Assembly (NCBI GenBank): GCA_015680685.1
Contig: MNCI01002977.1
Span: forward strand, 5,764-69,763
Reading direction: 5' to 3'
From: Gnetum montanum
Lineage: Eukaryota > Streptophyta > Gnetopsida > Gnetales > Gnetaceae
Length of the DNA stretch: 64,000 nucleotides
The translations under genes and the position numbers were made by a program. Positions 23,625-34,699 of the stretch are shown in pieces. Below the pieces are notes generated by a model that searched no databases, had not been told where the DNA came from, and was given only the letters and a program-made list of their open reading frames with translations. Every line of letters begins with the position of its first letter. Position 1 is the stretch's first letter.

Positions 23625-26600
23625 CTAGATATAGTACAAATTTAGGTATAAATGGTTTACAAGATAGGAAAACTCATTTCTATCTTGATTTACAAGCCTG
23701 AATGCTTCATTTTCATAGGCCGTAGTGACTAGAAAAGGCCCTTCTTAGTTGGCTAAGAATTTATCCATGGGTTCATAAATGGCCTTGAGGACTAGGTCCC
23801 CTTTATTGATCAGGTGCTGATGCTAGTTACGATGACACTTTCATCAATACCTTTCTTGATACCACTCAATGAGATCAAATGTGTGTATATGGTCCTCCTC
23901 TATTGAGTCAAGGTATATGTTTCTCAACTCATTATTTTGATATTCATCGATAAAGTTTGAGAGGATTACCTGGAGTGATGGAACCTACCATTCAAGTAGG
24001 AAAATTACTTCAAACTTGTAAACAAGGCTTTAAGGCATCATACCTATTGCTATTCGACATGTTGTGTAGTAGGCCCAAAGTGCATAGACTAGTTTCTCAT
24101 GACATCATCATTTGTTGTTGGTTAGCATTTTCTTGAGAAGGTTGATGATGACCTTGTCGATGGCCTCTGCTTGGCCATTTTCCTAGAGGATAGTATGGTG
24201 ATGAAAAGGAATGTTTGATCTTAAAGCACTCACAAAAGGCTTTAGTTTTGGTACTACTAAACTGTAGCTAGTTACCCATTACTATGATTATGGGTAAGCT
24301 GAAACAAGTCACTATGTTATCTAACATAAATTTGCAAACTTGCTGCGATGTCATCTTACTAAGGGGAATAGCCTCAACCCATTTGGTGAAATACTCAATT
24401 GTTATTATTATGAAGCTATGCCCTATGGAGGACTTAGGCATTATCAATCTAATGATGTCCAAGCCCCAACATTGGAATGACCACATGATTTGCATTGTGC
24501 ACAATTCAATTAGTGGCATGTGTATTAAGTTGCGATGTCATTGATAAATGTCAAAAATTTTAACCTTTGAGACATTATTACTTTCCATTTAAGGCCAATA
24601 GTATCCTAGACATTTTATTTTTGCTACCATTACCCTAGGTGCTATGTGGCCTCCACATAGTCCCTTATGGACTTGCTCAACAATCATTTGCGCTTCGCTA
24701 TTGCTTACACAAGTTATCAGTATGCTATCATGGGATCTATGACATAATGTGTTATCACCTATGATGATGTATCTTTGAAAACATTTTCACACTACAACTT
24801 TTTGAGTAGTAGTTAAATGTTGTGGAGACTCACCTTGTAGGAGGTATGCCTTGATGTCATCATACCACTCTCCTGCATGGGTGGTGCTAACTATGGCTAT
24901 GGATGCATCCTTGATGGTTTGCATGATAAGTGCAATGCAATCCACCATTGAGGTGGGAAATGCATTAAACATGCTAGGCATGATGCTAAGGGCTAACATT
25001 GCTAGTACATCAGCAATGACATTTTCATTTTAGGAAATATGTTGGACATCGGTAGTTGCAAAGCATTAAAGTAGGAACTTTGCCATGTCACAGTAAGGCT
25101 ATAAATGTTGTGCCTTGCAAGCATAAGCGTTTGTTACCTAGTTCACCACTAATTGTGAGTCACCTTGGATCACTATGCATTGGATCTCTAGGTTGCATGC
25201 TGCAAGGATTCCTCAAACAAGACCTTCATTCTCTACCACATTATTAGTTCAAGGAAATGTGAAACAATATGTGAAGGGTTGAATCTCTTTGGAGGGAAAT
25301 ATGATAATAGTAGTAGCACTACCCCTTGAGAGGTTGAAGCTCTATTGAAATGCAAGAGTGCCTCATAGTTATTGAGCACTTTAATAATGCTATTAATATG
25401 CTCATCTAGGAATTCAGGGTCTATGGTTGCTTGATCATTCACAAGTAAAGTTGTGAGCTATGTGGCTATAGCTTGACCTTTCATTGAGGCTTGTACAATG
25501 TAATGTAGGTCAAACTCCATTGTTATTTCTTTCCACTGTGCAATGTGACTACTTTTATAGGTATTTTTCGTTATGACTCAAAGTACATTATTTTTGCAAA
25601 TGATATTGACTTGACTATGAAAGAGGTAATGCCTCCACTTATTTAGTGAGAAGACTAGGGTAAGGAAATGCATTTTCACATCATTGTATTTCACCTCATG
25701 GGCTACTAATGCATGTATCAGGTAGTAAACCAGGACCTCTACACCATCATCTCATGTTTGGCAAAGAAAAGAAGTGATGGACATGTCAAATATTGCAAGG
25801 TAAATGTAAAAAGGTTCATCCTCCTATACAGGGTGGACTATAGGTAGTTGTGCTAGCTCTCACTTAAGGGAGTCAAATGCTTGTTGGAACTGAGCAGTCC
25901 ACTCAAAGTAAGCTCTCTTATTGAGTAGATGTTGTATTGGTTGTAGCTTGTCAGTTAATTGGGAGATAAATCTATGTATAAATTATAATCTACCTTGCAA
26001 CCCTCATAGCTTCTTAAGGTTGGCCAGTAGTGCTAAGTTGGTTATGGCATTAACCTTGTCAAGGTCTATGCATATTCCTTCTTTGGATAATACAAAGTCG
26101 AGCATCCGACCTGTTCTAACGCTAAAAACATACTTCTTGAAGTTTAACCTAAGCTTGAGTTTTAAGCAACTTTTAAGCAGTAAGTCTAGATCATTTGCAT
26201 GGTTTTGGGCCTCTTTGGACATAACCTCAATGTCATTGATGTAGTCATTGAAAAAACTTAGCATGTGATCACTAAAGATATATGTCATTGTGCATTGATA
26301 TGTTACTCCTACATTCTTGAGTCCAAAAGGCATCATGGCATAGCAAAATGTACCCCAAGGGGGTTATGAAGGTTGTACGAAGTTTATGCTCAAGGTTGAT
26401 CCTAATCTGGTTGTAGCCCAAGAACCCATCCATGAAGGACAATAAGGCATGCCTGATCATGGTATCAATTAGTTGATTAATATTGGGCAATGGGAAGTCA
26501 TCTTTAATGGTTTCCTTATTTAAGTCTTGGAATTCTATGTGAATGTGTATACTTCCATTTTTCTTAGGCACAACTACAATGTTGAAAACCTAGTTTGCAT

Positions 26601-27109
26601 AGTCAATAGCCTGGATGAAACTAGCTTTATAAAGCTTGGTTATTTTATCATGGATTGCCAACACCACCTTAAATCTAACCTTGCACACTTGCTGCTTAAT
26701 TGGTTTAATGCAAGGATCAAGAATGATGTTGTGCTAGAATAGCTAAGGGTTTACGCCTAGCATGTCCTCGTATGACCATTCAAATGCTTTGATGTTATAG
26801 TTAATCACTCTAGCGATGTCTTGAGCATGTTGGCTGCTCAAGCAAGGAACTTAATTTTAATGTTCTCACCTCACCATTATGCATTTCCATAAGGATCTCA
26901 ATAAGGGGATCTTCTATGGAATCTCTTGCCTCTACATAAAGAGCCTTACCTAGATGGTTGGGCCAGTTTAGTGGTGCCTCTATAGATGCTATGCACTTAT
27001 TTTAGGTGGTAGGCTCAAGGTCTAGGCAATGAGGTTCGATGGATCGCTTAATGTTGCCATGAGGCCCCATGAGGACTAAAGGCGAGAAGATATGCTCTTG
27101 CATAGCCAT
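23625..27109 (-). pseudogene. pol: C1 pol: RT, RNase H, second RNase H, integrase
   Basis: The frame can start at an ATG at 27109, just after an in-frame TAG at 27121-27119. In order: a linker, RT (KKNGSIHIHIEFQDLNKETI, then FMDGFLGYNQIRIN, MPFGLKN, and YINDIEV near 26250 where the family has YVDD, so one catalytic Asp is Asn), thumb, RNase H, a second RNase H beginning ALLHFNRASTSQG (near 25370) and integrase with CWGLDIIRLI and TKWVEAIPL (24519-24268). The last codon before TAG is at 23628. Several frameshifts and many stops: inactive. The two RNase H domains mark the Tat lineage. Confidence 0.85.
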
Positions 27110-27116
27110 GTCATGT

Positions 27117-27145
27117 TCCTATAAAACAAACCAAAAAAATGTCAA
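27117..27145 (-). promoter_or_regulatory. Possible 3' splice site before C1 pol
   Basis: The minus strand reads a pyrimidine-rich tract, TTTTTGGTTTGTTTTATAG, then GAACATGACATGG, ten bases before the candidate pol ATG. This is a good plant acceptor. A donor-like AAG/GTATCC lies at about 33213-33203, just after protease. Ogre elements of the Tat lineage splice out an intron at this place. In this copy the spliced frame would be off by one, so splicing is a hypothesis. Confidence 0.35.
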
Positions 27146-27239
27146 GTGGCACTTATTTTAATAAAGTTATAATGCACAAAATGGGAAGAGCAATCCAATG
27201 AAATTTTCCTAAGTTGCATTCAAGTTTCTATGGAAGGTA

Positions 27240-28960
27240 AACATGTTTGTATCAGTTTTAGGCCTTGGCAAGCCATGCACATGCTAATTTTAGGTCTTAG
27301 CGAATTCTAGATGCACCAAACATGTCACTCTAGGGAGGGCTAGCCATGCTTCGATAGTAGAATTGACTCAAACATTTGAAAAATTGTGGTTTTGGGCTAA
27401 ATGTAGTTGACTATGCTCTCACCCAACTACGCTCTCTACTAGGCATTTGGTGTGGAGCATAGTCCTAGGTTGGTGGATCATTAAATGATCGCACGAGGGT
27501 ATATAGGCATATTTTCCCCACAGTAAGTTGTCATTTTCTTGCTTTTGACCATGATGTCTAGAGGGTAGTCTTGCCATTGCACCTACTTTTGCTACCATTG
27601 GAGACTGTAGTTGGGGGAAAGATGACACACTGGAGTGTATGCCTTCACCTAGGGCTAGAAAATGTGGCCAACGGATAGAGGATATTGAGATTCTTGCTAT
27701 AGGCATGCATAGAGGAGAGGAGGCTGTCAGCATCAACTAGGTACATGAACTATGCTTTCCCCCTTGTGCTCATTTTTCATTTAATTTTTCATTATGGGAT
27801 TTGCTGAGAGTGTAGCTTTGTGTGCCCTACCATAGCACTCTACTATGGCAATGACGATCATGGCTGTGCATCATTTTCAGTGCAAAAATGAGGAGTGCAT
27901 GATGGCAAGGATGATTTCTATATTTGTTTCCTGTAGTAGTGAGGGTTTGTGGGTGTAACCCCATGTGTCACTCTATGTGCCCTGCAATGATAGTAGTCAC
28001 CATAGTTGTGCCCTGCTATGGCATAGTGCAATGACTAGGAGATCTATTCTTGCTTGGGCTTCAAGTACCATTCAAGCCATGATGGCATTGGGTTTGTTGT
28101 TTGGTCCTTTGGAGCTAAATGGGGCTACATTGTGCACCAAGTTTATAGCATGCATGGATTTTTGAGGATTGTGGGGCTCAACACCCTAGGCACTAAGGTG
28201 TGGTTGTAGGGGCCACAGCTGCCATCATGCATTATTGCCTCTTTTCTTTTTTTGTGTGTATTTTTTATTTTTGTATGCAGAGTTAGGGTTTTGTGGCTAG
28301 GGTTAGGGCCTTGTGCAAGGCTAGGGCTATGGCTACCATCACGCATCACATTGTTGTGGCCCCCCTTTTTTTATTTTTTAAAAAGAAAAAATGTCTTCAT
28401 GGGCCCATACATTGCACACCATAGTATAGCCACAAGGGCTATGGCTACCATCGTGGATCATAGTGGAGCATGACCATGACCAGTGCTATAGATTCAATAG
28501 TAGTAGAGTGAGGCAAGGCAAAGTAGGAATCTATCTTCATGTCATGGACACAATTTAAGGTTTTGCAAGGTTGTAAGTATGACAAGCACACTAGCACATG
28601 GAACTATGCTCTACATGGCTATAGCCAAGACTATGCTCTCCACTGACATGAGGGTAGTCACAAGTGTTTGCTAAATTTTGATTTTTGGCACTATCCTCTC
28701 TACTGAACTAGCCTAGATTTAGAACATTTTGCAATTTTTAGACTACACTCTCCACTAAGGTAGTCCAGAGTTAATAAAATTTTTACCCAAAATTTTGTTA
28801 ACTATGTGTGCATGATGCTAATCTATAACATGAGCTTATAGGCATCCTATGTTGCATGAGTGAACCTATCTATAACATGCCTACACCAGATATGTGGGTG
28901 GACCATCAAGTAGTGTGGTTTTGACCAAGGGCTCAAGAGTTCTTGGAATACCTACTATAG
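27240..28960 (-). repeat. LTR-like and tandem-repeat remnants upstream of C1 pol
   Basis: At 27240-27320 are decayed 'tagttttaggccttag' repeats. From about 27390 to 28800 are words typical of the C1 LTR U3 (GACTATGCTCTCCACT, 'ctacactctccact', 'aaaattttg'), and a minus-strand TATA-like CCTATATACCC lies near 27497. The sequence looks like a strongly diverged Tat LTR in the element's direction. Clear ends and a duplication were not found. No gene is seen. Confidence 0.4.
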
Positions 28961-28993
28961 TAGTTCAATGTGATCATGTGGTCACACTTAGTG

Positions 28994-31900
28994 ATGGAGG
29001 CTGCCAGTGCCATTACTGATACATTGCTACCTAAGGCTAACTAGAGCATCCTAAATTTCATCTCAAATGAGTCTACCACTAACGTTGATGAGGTAGGTGG
29101 CTCAAGAAAAGGTCCTAGGAGCACTTGACAACTATCTAAGGTATGGCATATGACAGGGTTTACCTTTTATAACAAAAGCAACACCCTTTTTATTGCGCTA
29201 TGGTTGCATACCCTATTTCAGAACTTACCTAGAACTATCTACTACACTAAAGGGTAAGTGCTTTTACAACTCTTGTACTGTTTCTTGATACTTGATCTTG
29301 TTGACTTGCTAACAACTCATGGTTAATGCCATGTTTAGAGTTGATAAGATATTCTTGCATGATGACGACGATGCTCTAGCCTTGACCTGCATTTCCTTGG
29401 AGGTATTTTCATTATGCACAAATGTTTGGGTAGTTGTGATTAAGCAGGAGGAACATGATTTTGAGGCCTACCCCTCCAAATACCTAAAGGCATATGAGCT
29501 ATGTAGGACCCATGGCTAGTTGGATGAGTGGTGGGCTACTAGTGAGATTAACATTGAGAAGATGCTTGCAATGCCACCCCTATCTCACACCTTGTTTGTA
29601 CCACATACATATCTATGTTTTGGCTTGTGTGGTTACTGGTGTATGCCTTTTAGCTTTCTTCACTTGCATGATGCTAATGCTATTTTGGTTTGTGTTTTAG
29701 AGATGGGTGCCTTAGCTAAGGTGGTGGTAATCACCATGGGCTACACAAAAGCCACCCTCATCATGAAATATGAAAATGTTAAGGGTGCACAACACTGGCT
29801 ATGCTACAAAGCGACAAATGTACTAATGGCTTTCCTTACACATGCTAGGTTAATGGACCTATTCTTGGCCCTTAGCCTAAGTATCTCAGTCGATGGAATG
29901 GTCACCATCATCAACTCCTTCAGTAGCAACATCAGGTAATTTATCACCAAGGTACGAGGTGTGACTGTAGTGCTAGACCTCAACGAGGCCTTCTTCACTG
30001 ATCTCTTTGGCATCCCTACTAATAGCTTGATGATTGTTGATAAGGCCAATAGGGAGGTGGATTGCAGAGGAGAGATTGAGGACTGGTTGGGGGTCACTTG
30101 ATCTCACAAAGGCATATCGATTAAAGATGTGTTAGTGCCTAAGGTACAAGATCTCTACCCTCTACTCTGTGCTCAAGCCTTTTCAAATTTTCTTTTCCAA
30201 GGAAAGATCCTAGGGATTGAATAGGCGTAGGTAATAAAGGAGATTCTACTAGAGGGTATGAGGTTCAACTGGGCTATGTACATAGCCACCAACCTGCATG
30301 CAAAGATTTCTAGGTCGTGATTCAATCTTTAGGTGAGGTCCTACATCCATTTCACATTCTTTGCAGGATACCTATGAAGGTTCGTGGAGATTTTAGTTGT
30401 GTGAGATGATAGAAAATGGGTGGTGCAGGACTGTGAGAAACTGTCTAGGCCATCGATCAGGCATATGTTCTTGACTACCCCTAGAAGGGATTGATGATTC
30501 ATTATCAGTAACAACCAAGGATTTTACGGGGCACTCACATTACTTGTGTGATAGTGCCTTTAGTTGGCACTAGGGACATGAACAAGGTGGATCACTACAT
30601 AGCAAAGATGGTGAGGCCATCTAAGGTCAAGATCAAGAGGTTGGGTTCTCAAGAGGGATCTACCCCTAAGATCAAGAAGCCAAGAAGCAAAAGGATTCAC
30701 ATCAAGCTTCAAAGTTTGCATGTAGATGTTGCAAGTTAGTACATGTAACTTCTAGGATGCCTTAGTTGCATTCATGCATATACTATTATTTGTTATATTT
30801 TTCTTTTATGCTACACTATTAGTTAGCTAATGATGTGTTATGCGTACTATATGTGTATATGTGTTAATTATAGAAAATAAAGATAAGGTTGCAATAGTAG
30901 TGGTTGAGGTAGTAGTGGAGGAAGCACCTTCTTAGGTTGAGGAGGAGGATGCTTAGGGAGATTAGCCTCATGAGGAAATGGAGGCTTTTTGATAGTTGGA
31001 GGAATAGGGGTTTCTCCATCCCTATGGGGGTGATTTTGACAATTTTTTTAATGGGGTGCAGCTAGGTGAGCCCCCTACACTCACACTTGAGGGCTTGCTA
31101 GGTAATCTACTTGTATTGCCATCTGTCTTCCCTTGTTTGCTCTAGTATCTTTAGCTGTTAGGCCATATGCTAATTGCATCATTATATTACAACATCTGAT
31201 GTTCCTAGTAGTAGTCCTACATCTACCTACCACATGGAGCCATAGGTAAATATGCTAGATAAATTCACCTTCATGGAAGGCATNACACAAGTACACAATT
31301 TTGTGTGCGAAGGTGTTGTCAATCTATAGGCACTTGAATGAGCACTTTTGGAAACACGTGCATGAACTGCAGGAGAAGATGACTAGCAAGGACAAGAAGA
31401 TCAAGAATCTTCAATCCAGATATGACTTCTTAGTGGTTAGGTTATAGGGAGATGGCACCTGGCATACCTCTGAGATTGAGTATGCCAGATGTTAGATAGC
31501 TCTTAGAGGTAAGAATAAGGCCATGCAAGAGCTAATAGAGTAGTGGCTTCAAATAGATTTTCTCACCCAAAAGAACCAAGATTGAAATAATTATAGCACA
31601 AGAGTTTATCAGTGGGAACAGGTGAAAAAAAAAACCATAAGCATTAGTGTAAGTAAGATTGTGATGCATACCTATGATGCTACAAGGAGGAGTCTATTGG
31701 ATGTTATTACCTTGAGATGTTTCGTGAGGTAACCAGCAGAAAGCAAGCATATGACTTGTTGATGCAGAGTACAGTTGTGAGTGACTCTCTCATTAGGGAG
31801 ATCATCACCCCCTATGGAGAAGCCTCTTCTACTACTTCTTCTATAGAGTTTCCCACATGGACCACCGTGGACAAAGGCAAGACCCTTTTGAGCATTGACT

Positions 31901-32181
31901 TTGGCTAGGATGATTGGGTATAGCTTTCTAAAGCTGAGATCCTCCAATGCTTGGAGGCTAGTCTTGGAAAGTTACCTCTAGAACTCACTGATGCAAGACC
32001 TTGTTAGGTTAGTTGGTTTATATGCTAGTTTTTATTTTTTAAGTTAGCTCATATAGTGCATTTTTGCCTACTAATTGTGAATTTTTGTTAATGATTGTGG
32101 TAGGTACTAGGTGATGTTGTAGGCCCAAGTAATGTGGTGGAGGAAGAAGAACCTCCACCTCCACCTAGCGCCATCAATTAA
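28994..32181 (+). pseudogene. Antisense intron-containing gene inside C1
   Basis: A gene of about 3.2 kb on the strand opposite to C1 gag-pol. The ATG is at 28994 and the TAA at 32179-32181. Frame is kept across introns 29254-29338 (GTAAGT, CTAAC, TTTAG), 30735-30873 (GTTAGT, CTAAT, ATTATAG) and 32008-32103 (GTTAGT, CTAAT, GGTAG). Two more are likely, ending at 29700 and about 31208. The protein has an N-terminal part (TGFTFYNKSN), a middle block (KVRGVTVVLDLNEAFFTDLFGIP, shown here only in outline) and MRFNWAMYIATNLHAKI, then a coiled coil (HELQEKMTSKDKKIKNLQ) and a tail with EEEEPPPPP. The middle resembles the uncharacterised 'putative plant transposon protein' family found in gypsy elements. 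About twenty stops and one frameshift near 30545 show it is dead. Tat elements are known to carry antisense ORFs, usually near the 3' LTR, so its place between protease and RT is unusual. Confidence 0.6.
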
Positions 32182-32339
32182 GCATGACTAGATGCACCTC
32201 CTACTGGGCCTTTTTTTTTTGCTACATTTTTCCATGTGATGTTATTCATGCTATGGACTGCTATGCATATTGCATTTTCTATGGATGATTATCTACTAAG
32301 TATGATATGCAAACTATTCTCCCTATATGATACTTTTGC

Positions 32340-32900
32340 TATGAGTATGCAAGTGTGGGCCATTGCGAGCCATGGTGAGTTTATTTTCAACTTAAAGCCT
32401 TAATAGGCCCCATGTCAATTTAAGGCCATAAAGAAAGGGCTAATGCTAATTTTAGGCCATTTCAGGCCACACATTTGGTAGTTTAAGACCATAGTGGGCC
32501 ATGGTGATAGTTTAAGGCCATTCCATGCCATATATTGCTAGTTTAAGGTCATCCTGAGCCATGCATTTGCTAGTTTTAGGCCATTCTAGGTGACCATGAT
32601 AATAGTAATTTAGGGTCATTCCAGGCCTCTTGGAAGGAATTAAAAGTGATTGTTTTAGGCCATTTCGAGCCACGTCGATAGGATTAATGTTGATAGTTTA
32701 AGGCCATTTTGAGCCATAGCGATCGTTTTAGGCCATTTCAAGCCACGCCGATAGGATTAATGATGATAGTTTAAGGCCATTTTGAGCCATAGTGATAGTT
32801 TAAGGCCATTCTAGGCTAATGACATTTCCATAGTTTGAGTTCATTTTAAATCATGTTGATAGTTTAAGACTATAGCAGGCCATTGGGTTGCTAGTTTAAT
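32340..32900 (-). repeat. Second tandem-repeat tract of C1
   Basis: About fifteen degenerate units built on AGTTTAAGGCCAT with GAGCCATAG, spaced 30-60 bp. The same word family and orientation as the array downstream of integrase (23165-23620), but with a different core (GGCCAT for TAGCAT). So C1 has two related arrays, one on each side of the antisense gene plus pol. Confidence 0.8.
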
Positions 32901-33208
32901 GCCATAGTAGGCTGGGTGTTACTATCTCTCTTTTTGTAATTTTGGCTTTTATGATTTTTGTGCATTTTGATGTTTTTAAAGTGATAACTATAGAAGTGTA
33001 AACTAACAAGAAAATGCGTGAAAAAATCAAATGAATGCAAGAACCAAGCAAATGAATGCATAATCTAAGCAATTAAGCTAAATGCAAATATCATGCTACC
33101 ATACTAATATAATGCAACACAAATTCAAAAAGAGTAGAGAGTAGTGTATAGAGCACGCAAAAGCAAATAGTGGGTAGGCACCTAGCATGTTTTAGACTAA
33201 GGGGATAC

Positions 33209-34200
33209 CTTAGTTGTGTAGTTGCTTCCTAACTTGATGTGGGTTAAGGAGCATGTAGGGCCTAGATTGCACTATCCAATAGTCTCCTTGACCCTCACTT
33301 GCTATCTTAAAGGGCAACTCTACCCAAAGGATGTCCTTTGGAAGGTCATTGGCTTCCACTACTTCTTTAAGTGCATTAGCCTCATGTGTTTCCTTGTCTA
33401 CCACAGATGCATCATCATGAAATTCAACATAACCCTTACTCCACATCTACATTGTTAATGGCCAAATGAGTGGTGTTATCACCATGAATGATAACTTCAC
33501 CACATTCATATGGAAGGTGGATCTTCTGATTAATTGAAGAGGAGACAGCCCATAACTAGGCTACTTGACACCTTCCTAATATCAAGTTAAAGCCCAACAT
33601 CTTCTCTATGATGATAAATTTGATAGTGGTGGGGAATTGCATCCTTGATACGAAAGCTATGGTGACCATGCCCCTGATAATGACATGTGATCCATTGAAG
33701 GATTTTAGACACATGGTCTTCATTACCTTGATATAGTCTATGAGGCCTAGCTTGTCAACGACAGTGTATGGTAGTACATTTTTTGCAATTGCATCATCAA
33801 CATGGATCTTGTGGATCTTACATTGCCCAACACATATGATAATAAACATTGGAGTCATTATGACCTCACCCTTCTTAGAGTTGACCTTAATTACCTCATT
33901 GCAAAATGCTAGGTATGTAGAATTTGATTCCTAGGGAGTAAAGGGTAACATCACTACATGGATGGAGTCCTCTTCTATAGGTATGTACTCCATGATAGGA
34001 ATGAAGGTAAACATCTATACTAGTGCTTCATGGTGGGTAGATGAGACCATGATTAGATCATACAAGATTAGTGTTGTATTTTTTTCATTAAGTGCTTTCT
34101 TGACTTCGGCTAATGCATCCATGAAGTCATTGGCATTGACCATGTTTTCTTTGGCTTTGATCTCCTCCATGCATCCTAAGAGATGAATTTCTCATGGAGG
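33209..34200 (-). pseudogene. C1 protease remnant
   Basis: The frame 33858-33556 has an active-site region (KIHVDDAIAKNVLPYTVVD, shifted from the usual DxGSxxNxLP) and ends LILGRCQVA, the GRPW-type block of plant gypsy proteases. The frame 33446-33210 (HDDASVVDKETHEAN) continues beyond protease and stops at 33210. It follows gag on the same strand. Confidence 0.65.
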
Positions 34201-34699
34201 TGACTTGGGCTTTGTTGGCTTGGCCTCTGTAGGGGCCTCAATGCTTGGTTGAAATTTACTGGTTGTGGCCTCCTCAATTGTTTTGGCCATAGGGATCATA
34301 GAGATAGGGACCATCTTTGGCAGACAGAGTGCTCTTTGGCCTTGGCATTGCCTAATTATTTTATCTGCAAGATGTTCATTGGGTCTCCCGAGTCATCATC
34401 TAGAGGATCTACTAATGTCACCTACAGGATTGGCCCTTTGATAGGAAGGAACCAATGCATTGGCTATCACTGGGCTTTGGATAGGTGAAGGGTTAGCATG
34501 TTGTGACACCCTAATAATGAAGGGTGTCTAAACTATTATTGTTGTGACATATTGTGATGCCCTAATCACAAAGGACATTGTGGGTGCTTGAGGTGACACT
34601 CTAATAATAAAAGAGGACCTCAAACCCATGGGGGCCAAGGGGACACTTGCACTACTAGATGGCACCTAGACCACGAATGGCTATTGCATTGGTTCTGAA

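Noticed and set aside
27419-27736. 105-codon minus-strand frame near the LTR-like segment
   Set aside because: Low-complexity Met/Ser/Pro-rich translation, no relative in other copies, and it overlaps U3-like repeats.
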